DNA of 9,984 nucleotides from Lachnospiraceae bacterium (GTDB lineage Bacteria; Bacillota_A; Clostridia; Lachnospirales; Lachnospiraceae): assembly GCA_017996675.1 (NCBI GenBank), contig JAGOGN010000045.1:1-9984 (forward strand), read 5' to 3'. Both the position numbers and the translations under genes were made by a program. The notes under the pieces are model-generated. The model was not told where the DNA came from. It made no database searches and saw only the letters and a program-made list of their open reading frames with translations. Positions 1 through 7,669 of the stretch are shown one piece after another; the first letter of the stretch is position 1, and each line of letters opens with the position of its first letter.

Positions 1-578
1 TCATTTACCATCGATATAATTTCTTCTTCTGTTACATCTTCATTTGCTGCATGTGGATCAACCCCAAACAATCGAACGAACAGATTTGCAATCCCATTTG
101 CAAAAAATCTTACTGGCAACATAATAATCGTAACGCATTGCATAAATTGCACCAAATTCATGGATACAGACAACGCCTTTTTCTTTCCGATTTTATAAGA
201 TGCCAATGAAGTAATTGCGAATAATAACATTCCCACCAATAAAACTACCAGTATTGTCCCAACAAAAACAAGATCTTCGTTTTGTTTTATATCAAACCAA
301 TTGCTCATCACATAATAGGTAAACTGACGCATTGGGAACAATCCTGCCAATACTCCATTGATCACAGTCATAATACGAATTGTCTGTTCAAAAGCAATTG
401 GATGATCCAAGAATTTGAGCACTCGGCTTGCATTCTTCTTTCCTGCCTCCTGCTTCTTTTCCAACTCGTTTTCATTTACACTATTCATTGCTGCTTCAAA
501 TGCATAGTACCATCCGTTTAAAAGTAGTAACACTGCAAAAGCAATTAGCCCATAATAGGGACTCCCACCATCTTCCAT
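1..578 (-). CDS. CNNM / HlyC-CorC family membrane protein, N-terminal part (3' end beyond window)
   Basis: This gene runs off the window start, so only about 192 N-terminal codons are visible. The protein opens with a hydrophobic helix (about residues 8-24), then the CNNM-type stretch Y-A-F-E-A-A-M-N-S-V with a charged helix and an L-x-x-L-D-H-P segment (53-60). Further hydrophobic helices lie at about 65-82, 103-125 and 143-160. The visible end, near residues 181-191, reads V-T-E-E-E-I-I-S-M-V. This is the typical junction between the CNNM (DUF21) membrane domain and the cytoplasmic CBS pair of HlyC/CorC proteins. Such proteins are linked to Mg2+/Co2+ transport or efflux; the exact substrate cannot be read here. 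The ATG at 576-578 has a purine-rich ribosome site (GGAAGAAGGA) just upstream. Its own promoter (616-644) suggests expression at least partly independent of alr. The CBS and CorC_HlyC domains are expected outside the window and were not seen. Confidence 0.88.
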   Translation of the reverse strand, partial: MEDGGSPYYGLIAFAVLLLLNGWYYAFEAAMNSVNENELEKKQEAGKKNASRVLKFLDHPIAFEQTIRIMTVINGVLAGLFPMRQFTYYVMSNWFDIKQNEDLVFVGTILVVLLVGMLLFAITSLASYKIGKKKALSVSMNLVQFMQCVTIIMLPVRFFANGIANLFVRLFGVDPHAANEDVTEEEIISMVN

Positions 579-615
579 TTTTGTCCTTCTTCCTTTCTAT
601 TTTTTAACCATATAA

Positions 616-644
616 GATATATCATTTTTTTTCATTTTCGTCAA
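616..644 (-). promoter_or_regulatory. Probable sigma-A promoter for the CNNM-family gene
   Basis: Read on the minus strand, a -35 element TTGACG (639-644) and a -10 element TATATC (616-621) are separated by exactly 17 bp. A TG dinucleotide one base before the -10 makes an extended -10. The -35 begins five bases after the alr stop codon. The ATG of the downstream gene lies 38 bp after the -10, which leaves room for a short leader with its ribosome site. The -10 matches the consensus at only four of six positions, so strength is uncertain. Confidence 0.6.
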
Positions 645-650
645 GAAAAT
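634..650. repeat. Short perfect inverted repeat (6-5-6) around the -35 element
   Basis: On the plus strand ATTTTC, a five-base spacer GTCAA and GAAAAT form a perfect inverted repeat. It encloses the -35 of the promoter at 616-644 and touches the last base of the alr stop codon. On the minus strand it is followed by an A-rich run, not a T run, so it does not look like an intrinsic terminator. It could be an operator or simply chance in AT-rich DNA. Confidence 0.35.
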
Positions 651-1813
651 CACTCAAATGCATCAATTTTATCAACGATTACCCCGTTTTTTGTGTACAC
701 TCTAGGAATACGTTTTCCTAGCATACAAATAAATTCATAACTGAATCGGCCTGAAAGTTCACCTAATTCTTCTACACCTAGATAGGCACCATGATCTTCT
801 CCAAAAAGTGTTACTTCGTCCCCTTCTTGTACTCCTTCAATATCGGTTACATCAACCATCAGTTGATCCATACATACTTTTCCACGAATTGGCGCTTTCT
901 TTCCACGGATCAAAACATAACCAATATTAGAAAGGCTTCTTGGATATCCATCTCCATATCCTACAGGGATTGTAGCGATCATTTGATCTTCTGGCAACGT
1001 ATACTGACCGCCATAACTAATTGTCTCACCTTTTTTTACTTTTTTCAAATAAACGATCATACTCTTTAGCTCCATTGCTGGCTTTAAAGGCAAAGTATGA
1101 CTTTCTACTCCTGGTGTAAACAATCCATATAGTGAAATTCCAATTCGTCCTAAATCAAACTGTGCTTCTGGTACGTCTAAAAATCCTGCACTGTTTGCAC
1201 AATGCTTAAATGGAATCTGAATTCCTTTTTCCTCTAAACGTTCCACAACACTGACAAATTTTGAAATCTGATCGTAAGTATAAATTTTAACTGGATCATC
1301 TGATTTCACCAAATGTGTGAATATTCCTTCAATTTCTAGGTTTGGTAATGATGCTATTTTTTGTATATCTTCAATCGTCTCATCTGAGACAGGAAATCCT
1401 AATCGATTCATTCCTGTATCAATCTTAATATGAATACGCACAATTTTACCAAGTTTCACCGCTTGTGCCGAAAGCTGCTTGGCCACATCATATTTATACA
1501 CACAAGCACGTAAATCCTGTTCTACAATTGTTTGATACTGTTCTTCAAAACTATGCCCTAAAATTAGAATTGGTTTTGTAATATGATGATTTCTCAATAT
1601 AGTAGCTTCATCTACAGTTGCAAGACCGAATCCAAACACCCGATCCATCGTTTCAAGTTCTTCCGCAATCGGAAGTGCTCCATGTCCATAACCATCTGCT
1701 TTTATTACAGCAATAATCTTTGCATCATCTTTCATGATCGTTTCAATTGCATGCACATTGTCTCTTATTGCATCCAGATTTACATTCGCATACACTCTTG
1801 AGTACGTTTTCAT
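650..1813 (-). CDS. alr: Alanine racemase
   Basis: PLP-dependent alanine racemase (387 aa, usual family length), a cytoplasmic enzyme that converts L-alanine to D-alanine for peptidoglycan. The PLP-binding motif A-V-I-K-A-D-G-Y-G-H-G places the Schiff-base lysine at Lys38. The second catalytic base is Tyr267 in I-S-Y-G-G-Q-Y, equivalent to Tyr265 of the Geobacillus enzyme. Lys130 and Arg137 in K-I-D-T-G-M-N-R-L-G match the carbamylated lysine and the active-site arginine. Arg223 in R-I-G-I-S-L-Y-G fits the residue that contacts the pyridine nitrogen. The C-terminal beta domain has R-G-K-V-C-M-D-Q (310-317), including the loop that completes the partner subunit's active site in the dimer. The ATG has a strong site, AGAAGGAGTT, that overlaps the nnr stop codon; the two genes are 11 bp apart and surely co-transcribed. 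No missing key residue was found. Confidence 0.97.
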   Translation of the reverse strand: MKTYSRVYANVNLDAIRDNVHAIETIMKDDAKIIAVIKADGYGHGALPIAEELETMDRVFGFGLATVDEATILRNHHITKPILILGHSFEEQYQTIVEQDLRACVYKYDVAKQLSAQAVKLGKIVRIHIKIDTGMNRLGFPVSDETIEDIQKIASLPNLEIEGIFTHLVKSDDPVKIYTYDQISKFVSVVERLEEKGIQIPFKHCANSAGFLDVPEAQFDLGRIGISLYGLFTPGVESHTLPLKPAMELKSMIVYLKKVKKGETISYGGQYTLPEDQMIATIPVGYGDGYPRSLSNIGYVLIRGKKAPIRGKVCMDQLMVDVTDIEGVQEGDEVTLFGEDHGAYLGVEELGELSGRFSYEFICMLGKRIPRVYTKNGVIVDKIDAFE

Positions 1814-1824
1814 AATAACTCCTT

Positions 1825-3336
1825 CTATCCTTTGCTTCTTTCATTCGGAGCCTGTACAGTACGTAAATAAGTCAACAAGTCACTCGCCATCATACTGTAT
1901 TCCCCTATTGTTTCTGCCGCATGATCTCCTGCTTTTCCATGTAAATAGGCACCTACCGCTGCGGCATCTTCTAAACGCATTCCTTGTGTTCCAAGTCCTG
2001 CTACAAAACCAGCCAAAACATCTCCTGCGCCTGCGGTTGACATTCCTGAATTTCCGGTCATATTAATGTAAACCGGTCCGTATGGAACTGAAATCATTGA
2101 CCTTGCATCTTTTAAAATGCAAATGATATTATACTCTTTCGAAAATTCTTGTGCAACCTCAATTAGATGATTCTTTATATATTCCACATTTTCTTCACAC
2201 AATCTGGACATTTCTACTACATGAGGAGTAATAATTGTTTCGCAGCTAATTTGTTTTAGAATGGAAAGATCCTGCGCTACTAAATTCAATGCATCCGCAT
2301 CAATAATAAGCGGTACGCTGCACTGGCTGCACACCAGTTCAATCATTTCCAGGCTTAAACTATTGGTTCCAATTCCTGGTCCAATTAAAACACAATCCGC
2401 CCAGCCTAAATGAAACAAAAATTGTTCTTCATCAATGATATCTTCATAAGTTTCGATAATTGCTTCTGGCAATAAAACGGAAAGTACCTGTCGTTGTCTC
2501 TCATGAGTCAGAATCTTGACCATTCCACAGCCAGCAATAAACGCCGCCTTTGCAGCTAAAAATGCAGCCCCTGACATCATCTCACTACCTGCTATAACAA
2601 GCAATTTCCCATAAGTTCCTTTGTTGGAATATGGCTTTCTTTCTGGAATTAAAGTCAGATCCTCATCCATAATCTCTCTGACTACTGGAAACTGCATAAA
2701 GAAACTGTCTTCTGGCATTCCAATATCAGCAACGACCACTTTTCCTGCGTACTGTGCTCCTGGATATAAGCAAATTCCAACTTTTTTATAAGCAAAAGTA
2801 ACTGTCAAATCGCATTTCACAGCACATCCCATGATCTGTCCATGGTCGCTGTCAATTCCTGTCGGAATGTCTACCGCAATTTTTTTACAAGTCATTTGAT
2901 TCATCATCTGAACTGCCTGTAAAAAGACTCCTTCTACATTCCTTGTTATTCCATTTCCTAAAACAGCATCAATTAACAAATCACATTGATTCGCTGACAT
3001 ATTCGGATTAAAATCGACGATTGCAACGTTATAATGTTGCAACAACTGTAATTGATGAAGTACTTCATTCGTTGCTTTCGAAGAATCGCCTACACATACC
3101 ACTTCCACTTCAAAATTCTTAAGATAAAGAAGGCGCGCGATTGCCAGACCATCTCCACCATTATTACCGAATCCACAAAATATCATGATCTTACCTGATA
3201 AAAGACCACGCTTTTCAATTTCTGCCACAACGCTTAAAGCTGCACGTTCCATTAAGACTTCTGCATTCATACCAACTTTTTCAATGGTGTTAAGATCACA
3301 ATTCTTCATTTCTCTTGCGTTCACAATGTACTTCAT
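1825..3336 (-). CDS. nnr: Bifunctional NAD(P)HX epimerase / ADP-dependent NAD(P)HX dehydratase
   Basis: Fused repair enzyme (503 aa, usual length for the fused form) that restores hydrated, damaged NADH and NADPH. The N-terminal YjeF_N epimerase (about 1-210) shows F-C-G-F-G-N-N-G-G-D-G (53-63), D-A-V-L-G-N-G-I (123-130) and V-D-I-P-T-G-I-D (155-162), which interconverts the R and S hydrates. The C-terminal ribokinase-like dehydratase (about 235-500) shows G-K-L-L-V-I-A-G-S (243-251), M-S-G-A-A (254-258), I-G-P-G-I-G (318-323), I-I-D-A-D-A-L-N-L (344-352) and T-G-N-S-G-M-S-T-A-G-A-G-D (427-439); Asp439 is the expected catalytic base. The usual T-P-H-P-G-E motif reads T-P-H-V-V-E (370-375), a mild divergence. 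The ATG has a clear GGAGGTG site. It lies 21 bp after the coiled-coil gene and 11 bp before alr, an nnr-alr order common in Firmicutes. Sharing an operon with Rex fits a role in NADH homeostasis. Confidence 0.95.
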   Translation of the reverse strand: MKYIVNAREMKNCDLNTIEKVGMNAEVLMERAALSVVAEIEKRGLLSGKIMIFCGFGNNGGDGLAIARLLYLKNFEVEVVCVGDSSKATNEVLHQLQLLQHYNVAIVDFNPNMSANQCDLLIDAVLGNGITRNVEGVFLQAVQMMNQMTCKKIAVDIPTGIDSDHGQIMGCAVKCDLTVTFAYKKVGICLYPGAQYAGKVVVADIGMPEDSFFMQFPVVREIMDEDLTLIPERKPYSNKGTYGKLLVIAGSEMMSGAAFLAAKAAFIAGCGMVKILTHERQRQVLSVLLPEAIIETYEDIIDEEQFLFHLGWADCVLIGPGIGTNSLSLEMIELVCSQCSVPLIIDADALNLVAQDLSILKQISCETIITPHVVEMSRLCEENVEYIKNHLIEVAQEFSKEYNIICILKDARSMISVPYGPVYINMTGNSGMSTAGAGDVLAGFVAGLGTQGMRLEDAAAVGAYLHGKAGDHAAETIGEYSMMASDLLTYLRTVQAPNERSKG

Positions 3337-3357
3337 TTTCGCACCTCCACAAAAAAA

Positions 3358-3987
3358 CTACTCCTGTTCATCCAATACAGTTCCATCTTCATCAAATTTC
3401 AAATCAAATACATTAATTACTTTAGCGCCCAAAAAAGCATGCATGTAATTATAAATTTCCTGGTTCTTTATTTCAGCGTCCTGTTTCAATAAGATATTTT
3501 TCTTAAGTTCCAATCTGATTTTCTTAATCCAGTTACCTATTTCTTCGATTTTCTCTCCATTCGCTTTTAAAAGATCATAGCAATAATCCATACAATAGAC
3601 CATTAACTTTTCATTTTCTTCTTTTAACAAATTGGGGATATCTAAGAGAGCATCAGAGGCTTCATCCAATTTACGGTTAACTTCTTCAATCAGACGTTGA
3701 TTATCATCAATTAAAGTTCGCTTATCATCCGCACGCTTTTCTTCCAACTGATCCATATTTGCAACAATTTCATCCATTAAATTTGATTTGATTTTTTTAA
3801 ATTCTTTGATATCCTGAGTCAGCCTGCCTTGTTCTTTTAATAAATGATTCACCTGTTCCTCGGCATCTTTGATGTCTTGACTCTTTCCAATCATTTGAAA
3901 CAACTGATGCCATTTTTTATCTAAAATCAAAATTGGGAGTTGAACTTTCTCTAATGATGCTCGAAATACTTCACTTTCTTTTTTCAT
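3358..3987 (-). CDS. Uncharacterised coiled-coil protein in the rex-nnr operon
   Basis: I do not recognise a named family for this 209-residue protein. No signal peptide or membrane helix is visible, so it is probably cytoplasmic. The N-terminus has a compact motif L-P-I-L-I-L-D-K-K-W-H-Q-L-F (17-30). It is followed by a long, charged, heptad-like helical region (about 37-115), a second helical region (about 118-175), and a conserved-looking end with Y-N-Y-M-H-A-F-L-G-A-K-V-I-N-V-F-D-L (179-196). Such an architecture suggests an oligomerising or scaffold protein, but no catalytic motif can be seen. The ATG has a GAGGAGAG site overlapping the rex stop region. It lies 15 bp after rex and 21 bp before nnr, so it is translated from the same message. 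Codon use and base composition look like the neighbours. That it is a real gene is near certain; its function is unknown. Confidence 0.85.
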   Translation of the reverse strand: MKKESEVFRASLEKVQLPILILDKKWHQLFQMIGKSQDIKDAEEQVNHLLKEQGRLTQDIKEFKKIKSNLMDEIVANMDQLEEKRADDKRTLIDDNQRLIEEVNRKLDEASDALLDIPNLLKEENEKLMVYCMDYCYDLLKANGEKIEEIGNWIKKIRLELKKNILLKQDAEIKNQEIYNYMHAFLGAKVINVFDLKFDEDGTVLDEQE

Positions 3988-4002
3988 GATTGTTCTCTCC
4001 TC

Positions 4003-4656
4003 TTAATCCAGAATATCGCTGTCCTCCACTCCACCATTACGTTTCATGTTTAAGGACAAACGCATCAAACTGTCTGATAAGTGTACATTTTGAACAATAA
4101 CCTGGTCTCCTAATTCCAAATCCAAATGCGAGAAATTCCAGAATGCTTTGACTCCATAGGATTCCAATTTCCGGGCAACATCTTGCGCCGCTGTTTTTGG
4201 AATAGTCAATGCTGCGATGTCCACTTTATGGTTCTTGCAGAAATCTTCTAATTCATCCATCATCTGAATCTTAATATTCTTAATTGGTTTTCCTTTTAAT
4301 TCCGGACGAACATCGAATACACCTCTAATAATGAATCCCTGTTTTTCAAAAGTTGAATGAGTTGCTAATGCCTGACCTAAATTTCCTGCTCCAATGATAA
4401 TAACTTGGTGTTCCATATCCAGTCCCAGAATTCTACCAATTTCATTGTACAAAAACAGGACATTATAACCATAACCCTGCTGACCAAATCCGCCGAAATT
4501 ATTTAAATCCTGTCGAATCTGTGAAGCTGTAACATTCATCAGTTCACTTAATTCTTTTGATGAAATTCGTTCAATGTTCTTTTCCAGCAATTCACCCAGA
4601 TAACGATAGTATCTTGGCATCCGCTTAATCACAACCTGCGATATTTCTCTTTTCAT
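4003..4656 (-). CDS. rex: Redox-sensing transcriptional repressor Rex
   Basis: Rex (217 aa, typical length) is a homodimeric repressor that binds DNA when NADH is low and is released by NADH, so it controls fermentation and respiration genes. The N-terminal winged helix (about 1-80) contains I-S-S-K-E-L-S-E-L-M-N-V-T-A-S-Q-I-R-Q-D (31-50), which matches the recognition region, followed by F-G-G-F-G-Q-Q-G-Y-G-Y. The Rossmann domain has the dinucleotide-binding loop G-A-G-N-L-G-Q-A-L (89-97). The C-terminal swapped helix region shows W-N-F-S-H-L-D-L (173-180) and V-H-L-S-D-S-L-M-R-L (191-200). The ATG is preceded by AGGAGGC at good spacing. It sits 36 bp after the ABC-F gene and 15 bp before the coiled-coil gene. 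Rex often regulates its own operon; no convincing consensus Rex operator was seen, but see the palindrome at 7671-7688. Function is certain from sequence. Confidence 0.97.
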   Translation of the reverse strand: MKREISQVVIKRMPRYYRYLGELLEKNIERISSKELSELMNVTASQIRQDLNNFGGFGQQGYGYNVLFLYNEIGRILGLDMEHQVIIIGAGNLGQALATHSTFEKQGFIIRGVFDVRPELKGKPIKNIKIQMMDELEDFCKNHKVDIAALTIPKTAAQDVARKLESYGVKAFWNFSHLDLELGDQVIVQNVHLSDSLMRLSLNMKRNGGVEDSDILD

Positions 4657-4692
4657 TTTATAAGCCTCCTAATCTATCTCACCTATTTATGT

Positions 4693-6615
4693 TCACTCTT
4701 CTAATGAAACTAGTTCCCACTCTTCAAAAAGTTGATCCATCTTTAACTTCGCACTTTGGTACTGGCCAGTCAGTTCGTTTAACTTTGCTGAATTGCAGGC
4801 ATTTTGCGGTGCGGATAGCTCTTGTTCTAATTGTTCGATTTGAATCTCTATTGCCTGAATCTCGTCTTCAATCGCTTTCATACGATTTTCTTTCTTTCTT
4901 TGAAGTGAGGCAATTTCTTTTTGCTTCTTCCAGTCTAATGTGGATGTGCTAACTTGTTCCTCATCCTCAGTCGCATTTTGTAGTTTTCTCTCTTGTTTCA
5001 GTTCAGAAAGCTGCTTCTTCTTTTCTAAATAATAATCATAATTTCCTAAATAGGATATTAGCTCACCTTGATCTAATTCAAGAATACGTGTTGCAGTTCG
5101 ATTCATAAAATAACGATCATGCGATACGTATAAAACTGTTCCAGAATAATTGCATAACGCCGTTTCTAAGATTTCCTTTGAATTCATATCTAAATGGTTC
5201 GTAGGTTCGTCCAAAATCAAAAAATTGGTATCTCCTAACATCAATTTAGCAAGGGCAACGCGACCTTTTTCTCCACCGGATAAATCTCTGATTTTCTTAT
5301 AGATATCATCATTTGTAAATAAAAATGCTCCTAGCACATTACGGATCTTGGTATTAGATAATGTTGGATATGCATCGGATATTTCTTCAAATAAATTCTT
5401 AGTTTCATCCAACAATTGATATTCCTGATCGTAATAACCGATATGTACATTCGCTCCATATTGAATCGAACCTTTTTGTGCCTGTACATATTGATTGATT
5501 ATTTTTAGGATTGTGGTCTTACCAGTTCCATTATCTCCAATAATCGCAACCTTTTCTCCTCGTTTCACAAAAAAGTTAAGGTCTTCGAACAGCCAACGTT
5601 CTCCAAAAGCTTTTCCTAAATGTTCTACGCTTAAAACATCATTCCCACTTTGAATATCTGGTTCCAGAGATAATCTCATATTACCATCTATTTCTACGGG
5701 CTTCTCTACACGTTCTACTTTATCAAGTAATTTCTGTCTGCTTGCCGCTCTAACAAAAGAAGCTTCCCGATTATAAGATCTTAATTTATCAATTACTGCT
5801 TCGTGATGTCGAATTTCCTTCTGTTGTTCCATATAATGCTTATACTGAATTTCCCTCATCGCTTCTTTCTTTCTGGAAAACTCAGTGTAATTTCCTTCAA
5901 AACAAATGGTTTTATGATTTTCAATCTCTACCACTTTCGTAACGATTCGATCTAAAAAATAACGGTCATGGGATACTAGAATTACAGCTTTCGGGTAACT
6001 ATTTAAAAATCCCTCCAGCCAGGTAATCGCACCAATATCAAGGTGATTAGTAGGCTCATCTAGCAAAAGAATATCTGGTTTGGTAACTAAAAGCTTTGCT
6101 AAAAATACTCGAGTCTTTTCTCCTCCAGATAACTGTTTGATTTGTTTGGTAAACTCTGCCTCCGAAAAACCAAGGCCTTTTAGAACACCTGTTACATAAC
6201 TTTGATACGCATAACCATCCTGAAGTTGAAACTGGTCACACAAATTATGATAATCTTCCATAAATTTAGTCAAATCCTCATGAGGACAATGCTCCATCTG
6301 GGATTCCATTTTCGTAATTCTCTCCTGCATGTCGATGATATCGGTTCTTGCACGATAGACTTCCTGATAAATCTGTGTATCAGGATCTGCATTACTATGC
6401 TGAGCCAGATATCCAAGAGTCGCATTTTTAGAGATGATAACGTCCCCTTCATCGCAAGACATCTCTCCCATAATAATCTTGAGCAACGTGGTCTTCCCCG
6501 CTCCATTGAGCCCCACAATTGCAATTTTTTCTTTTTCTTCTATTCCAAATGAAGCAGATTCAAGAACAACTTCTTCTACGAATGATTTCTTGATCTGGTT
6601 ACATGATAATATCAT
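4693..6615 (-). CDS. ABC-F family ATP-binding protein (YdiF-like)
   Basis: Soluble ABC-F ATPase (640 aa) with two ATP-binding domains and no membrane segments; members act on the ribosome, either as translation factors or as antibiotic-target protection proteins. Domain 1 has Walker A G-L-N-G-A-G-K-T (35-42), signature L-S-G-G-E-K (162-167) and Walker B / D-loop D-E-P-T-N-H-L-D (186-193). The interdomain linker, typical of the family, spans about 240-320 and is rich in charged helix. Domain 2 has G-D-N-G-T-G-K-T (360-367), L-S-G-G-E-K (445-450) and D-E-P-T-N-H-L-D (469-476). A C-terminal coiled-coil arm (about 560-635) resembles the YdiF/Uup type. In Bacillus subtilis ydiF lies close to rex, so the pairing here is conserved context. 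A resistance role is not indicated, since the neighbours are housekeeping genes. The ribosome site AGAGGGGA lies inside the end of the preceding gene, whose stop is 6 bp from this ATG, which implies translational coupling. Confidence 0.93.
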   Translation of the reverse strand: MILSCNQIKKSFVEEVVLESASFGIEEKEKIAIVGLNGAGKTTLLKIIMGEMSCDEGDVIISKNATLGYLAQHSNADPDTQIYQEVYRARTDIIDMQERITKMESQMEHCPHEDLTKFMEDYHNLCDQFQLQDGYAYQSYVTGVLKGLGFSEAEFTKQIKQLSGGEKTRVFLAKLLVTKPDILLLDEPTNHLDIGAITWLEGFLNSYPKAVILVSHDRYFLDRIVTKVVEIENHKTICFEGNYTEFSRKKEAMREIQYKHYMEQQKEIRHHEAVIDKLRSYNREASFVRAASRQKLLDKVERVEKPVEIDGNMRLSLEPDIQSGNDVLSVEHLGKAFGERWLFEDLNFFVKRGEKVAIIGDNGTGKTTILKIINQYVQAQKGSIQYGANVHIGYYDQEYQLLDETKNLFEEISDAYPTLSNTKIRNVLGAFLFTNDDIYKKIRDLSGGEKGRVALAKLMLGDTNFLILDEPTNHLDMNSKEILETALCNYSGTVLYVSHDRYFMNRTATRILELDQGELISYLGNYDYYLEKKKQLSELKQERKLQNATEDEEQVSTSTLDWKKQKEIASLQRKKENRMKAIEDEIQAIEIQIEQLEQELSAPQNACNSAKLNELTGQYQSAKLKMDQLFEEWELVSLEE

Positions 6616-6621
6616 TTTATG

Positions 6622-7638
6622 TTAAATCCCCTCTGTCTTCTTATTCTTACTTACTACCATTACATATGGTTGATCTTCACAACCAATTAGAATCTGATCA
6701 AAATAGACACTCAAAAATTGTTTGACCAATTGAACTATTTGATCTCTAAACTGATTTGCGATGGCTTTTTCTTCAACGTCTTGGCAAATGGCTTTCAAGA
6801 TAAATCGTTCCGGTTGCTCTTCCATCGATAGGATCAAATGATACGATTTTAACAGTAAATCCATCGTATGTAGAAATACATAAATCGAAAAAACTAATTT
6901 GGCAATCTGATTTTCTTCCTGTTCTTCAATTGTATTCTTGAAAAACTTCAAGATTTTCTGATCATTCATCCATCGTTCACGAATTTTCTCTTCAAAACCT
7001 GCTGTTGAAAAATGAGAACAACAAAAACACTCCGTAAAATCGTGCATAATTTGATCAAAGTAATCAATCAGAGCGGATTTAGTATTTGTCTCTAACTTCC
7101 AACCCTCAAAATCTCTTTCGATCAAGGAAAGCACCATCTCACGCAATGCTTGGAATGTGGCTTCTTTATGATCCATCCATTCCTGCTGTTTCATAAATTC
7201 AGCAGTAAAAGTATCAATGCGCTCTTCACCTTCTGTTTCAATCCATTCGTCAATCTGTTGAATTTCATAATAAATCAAAGCATTTTCGATCACAGAAATT
7301 AGATCTTCGCTAAAGTGAATTGGTTTTAAAATCAATTTATATAAATCACATTCGTTCACAATCTGAAGAGTTTGTTGTACATCCTCAACCTTCGTCATCG
7401 CAATTTGTATGGTCTTTGGGCTTACATTTTTGCATAAATCAAATAGCTCGCTTCCGGTAAATAAGGGCATATTAAGCTCACAAATCAGCACATGAACGTC
7501 TTCCTTCTCAAGCACTTCAATTGCATCTTCCGGCTCACGAATAAAGTCAATATCATACTGATCTGTAAATTGCTCTAACATTTGTTCAAACAATGATAAT
7601 GCACCATAATCACTATCAACGATGAGTACTTTGCCCAT
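6622..7638 (-). CDS. Response-regulator-like protein with Asp-to-Glu receiver and unknown helical output
   Basis: The N-terminal 120 residues form a CheY-like receiver: V-L-I-V-D (4-8), the strand I-C-E-L-N-M-P (52-58), Thr82, and the switch lysine in L-K-P (104-106). The expected phosphoacceptor Asp is replaced by Glu54, and the usual second acid after Asp8 is Ser9. Both changes make normal phosphorylation unlikely, and Glu may mimic the phosphorylated state. The stretch from about 84 to 106 resembles receivers of RpfG-type regulators, but no HD-GYP or GGDEF motif follows. Residues 125-338 are mostly helical with no helix-turn-helix, kinase or phosphatase motif that I can identify. A cluster with His199, Cys204, Cys206, Cys207 and His209 is notable. 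No histidine kinase gene is adjacent. The gene begins the strongly promoted segment, with a GAAGGGC site before its ATG. It ends 6 bp before the ABC-F gene. Receiver assignment is firm; the output role is unknown. Confidence 0.85.
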   Translation of the reverse strand: MGKVLIVDSDYGALSLFEQMLEQFTDQYDIDFIREPEDAIEVLEKEDVHVLICELNMPLFTGSELFDLCKNVSPKTIQIAMTKVEDVQQTLQIVNECDLYKLILKPIHFSEDLISVIENALIYYEIQQIDEWIETEGEERIDTFTAEFMKQQEWMDHKEATFQALREMVLSLIERDFEGWKLETNTKSALIDYFDQIMHDFTECFCCSHFSTAGFEEKIRERWMNDQKILKFFKNTIEEQEENQIAKLVFSIYVFLHTMDLLLKSYHLILSMEEQPERFILKAICQDVEEKAIANQFRDQIVQLVKQFLSVYFDQILIGCEDQPYVMVVSKNKKTEGI

Positions 7639-7669
7639 AACTTATGCCCTTCCCAAGTATTTTCCTTTT

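Noticed and set aside
282..521. Plus-strand open frame of 79 codons
   Set aside because: It lies wholly within the CNNM-family gene on the other strand, has no ribosome site and an unlikely Cys/His-rich composition. The same holds for the plus-strand frames inside alr, nnr, the ABC-F gene and the 5' end of the receiver gene.
6270..6524. Minus-strand open frame of 84 codons inside the ABC-F gene
   Set aside because: It is a different frame of the same strand, overlapping conserved ABC-F coding sequence, with no start signal of its own.
4693..6615. ABC-F gene as an antibiotic-resistance determinant
   Set aside because: Its YdiF-like C-terminal arm and its position next to rex match housekeeping ABC-F proteins; no mobile element or regulatory leader peptide typical of resistance ABC-F genes is nearby.
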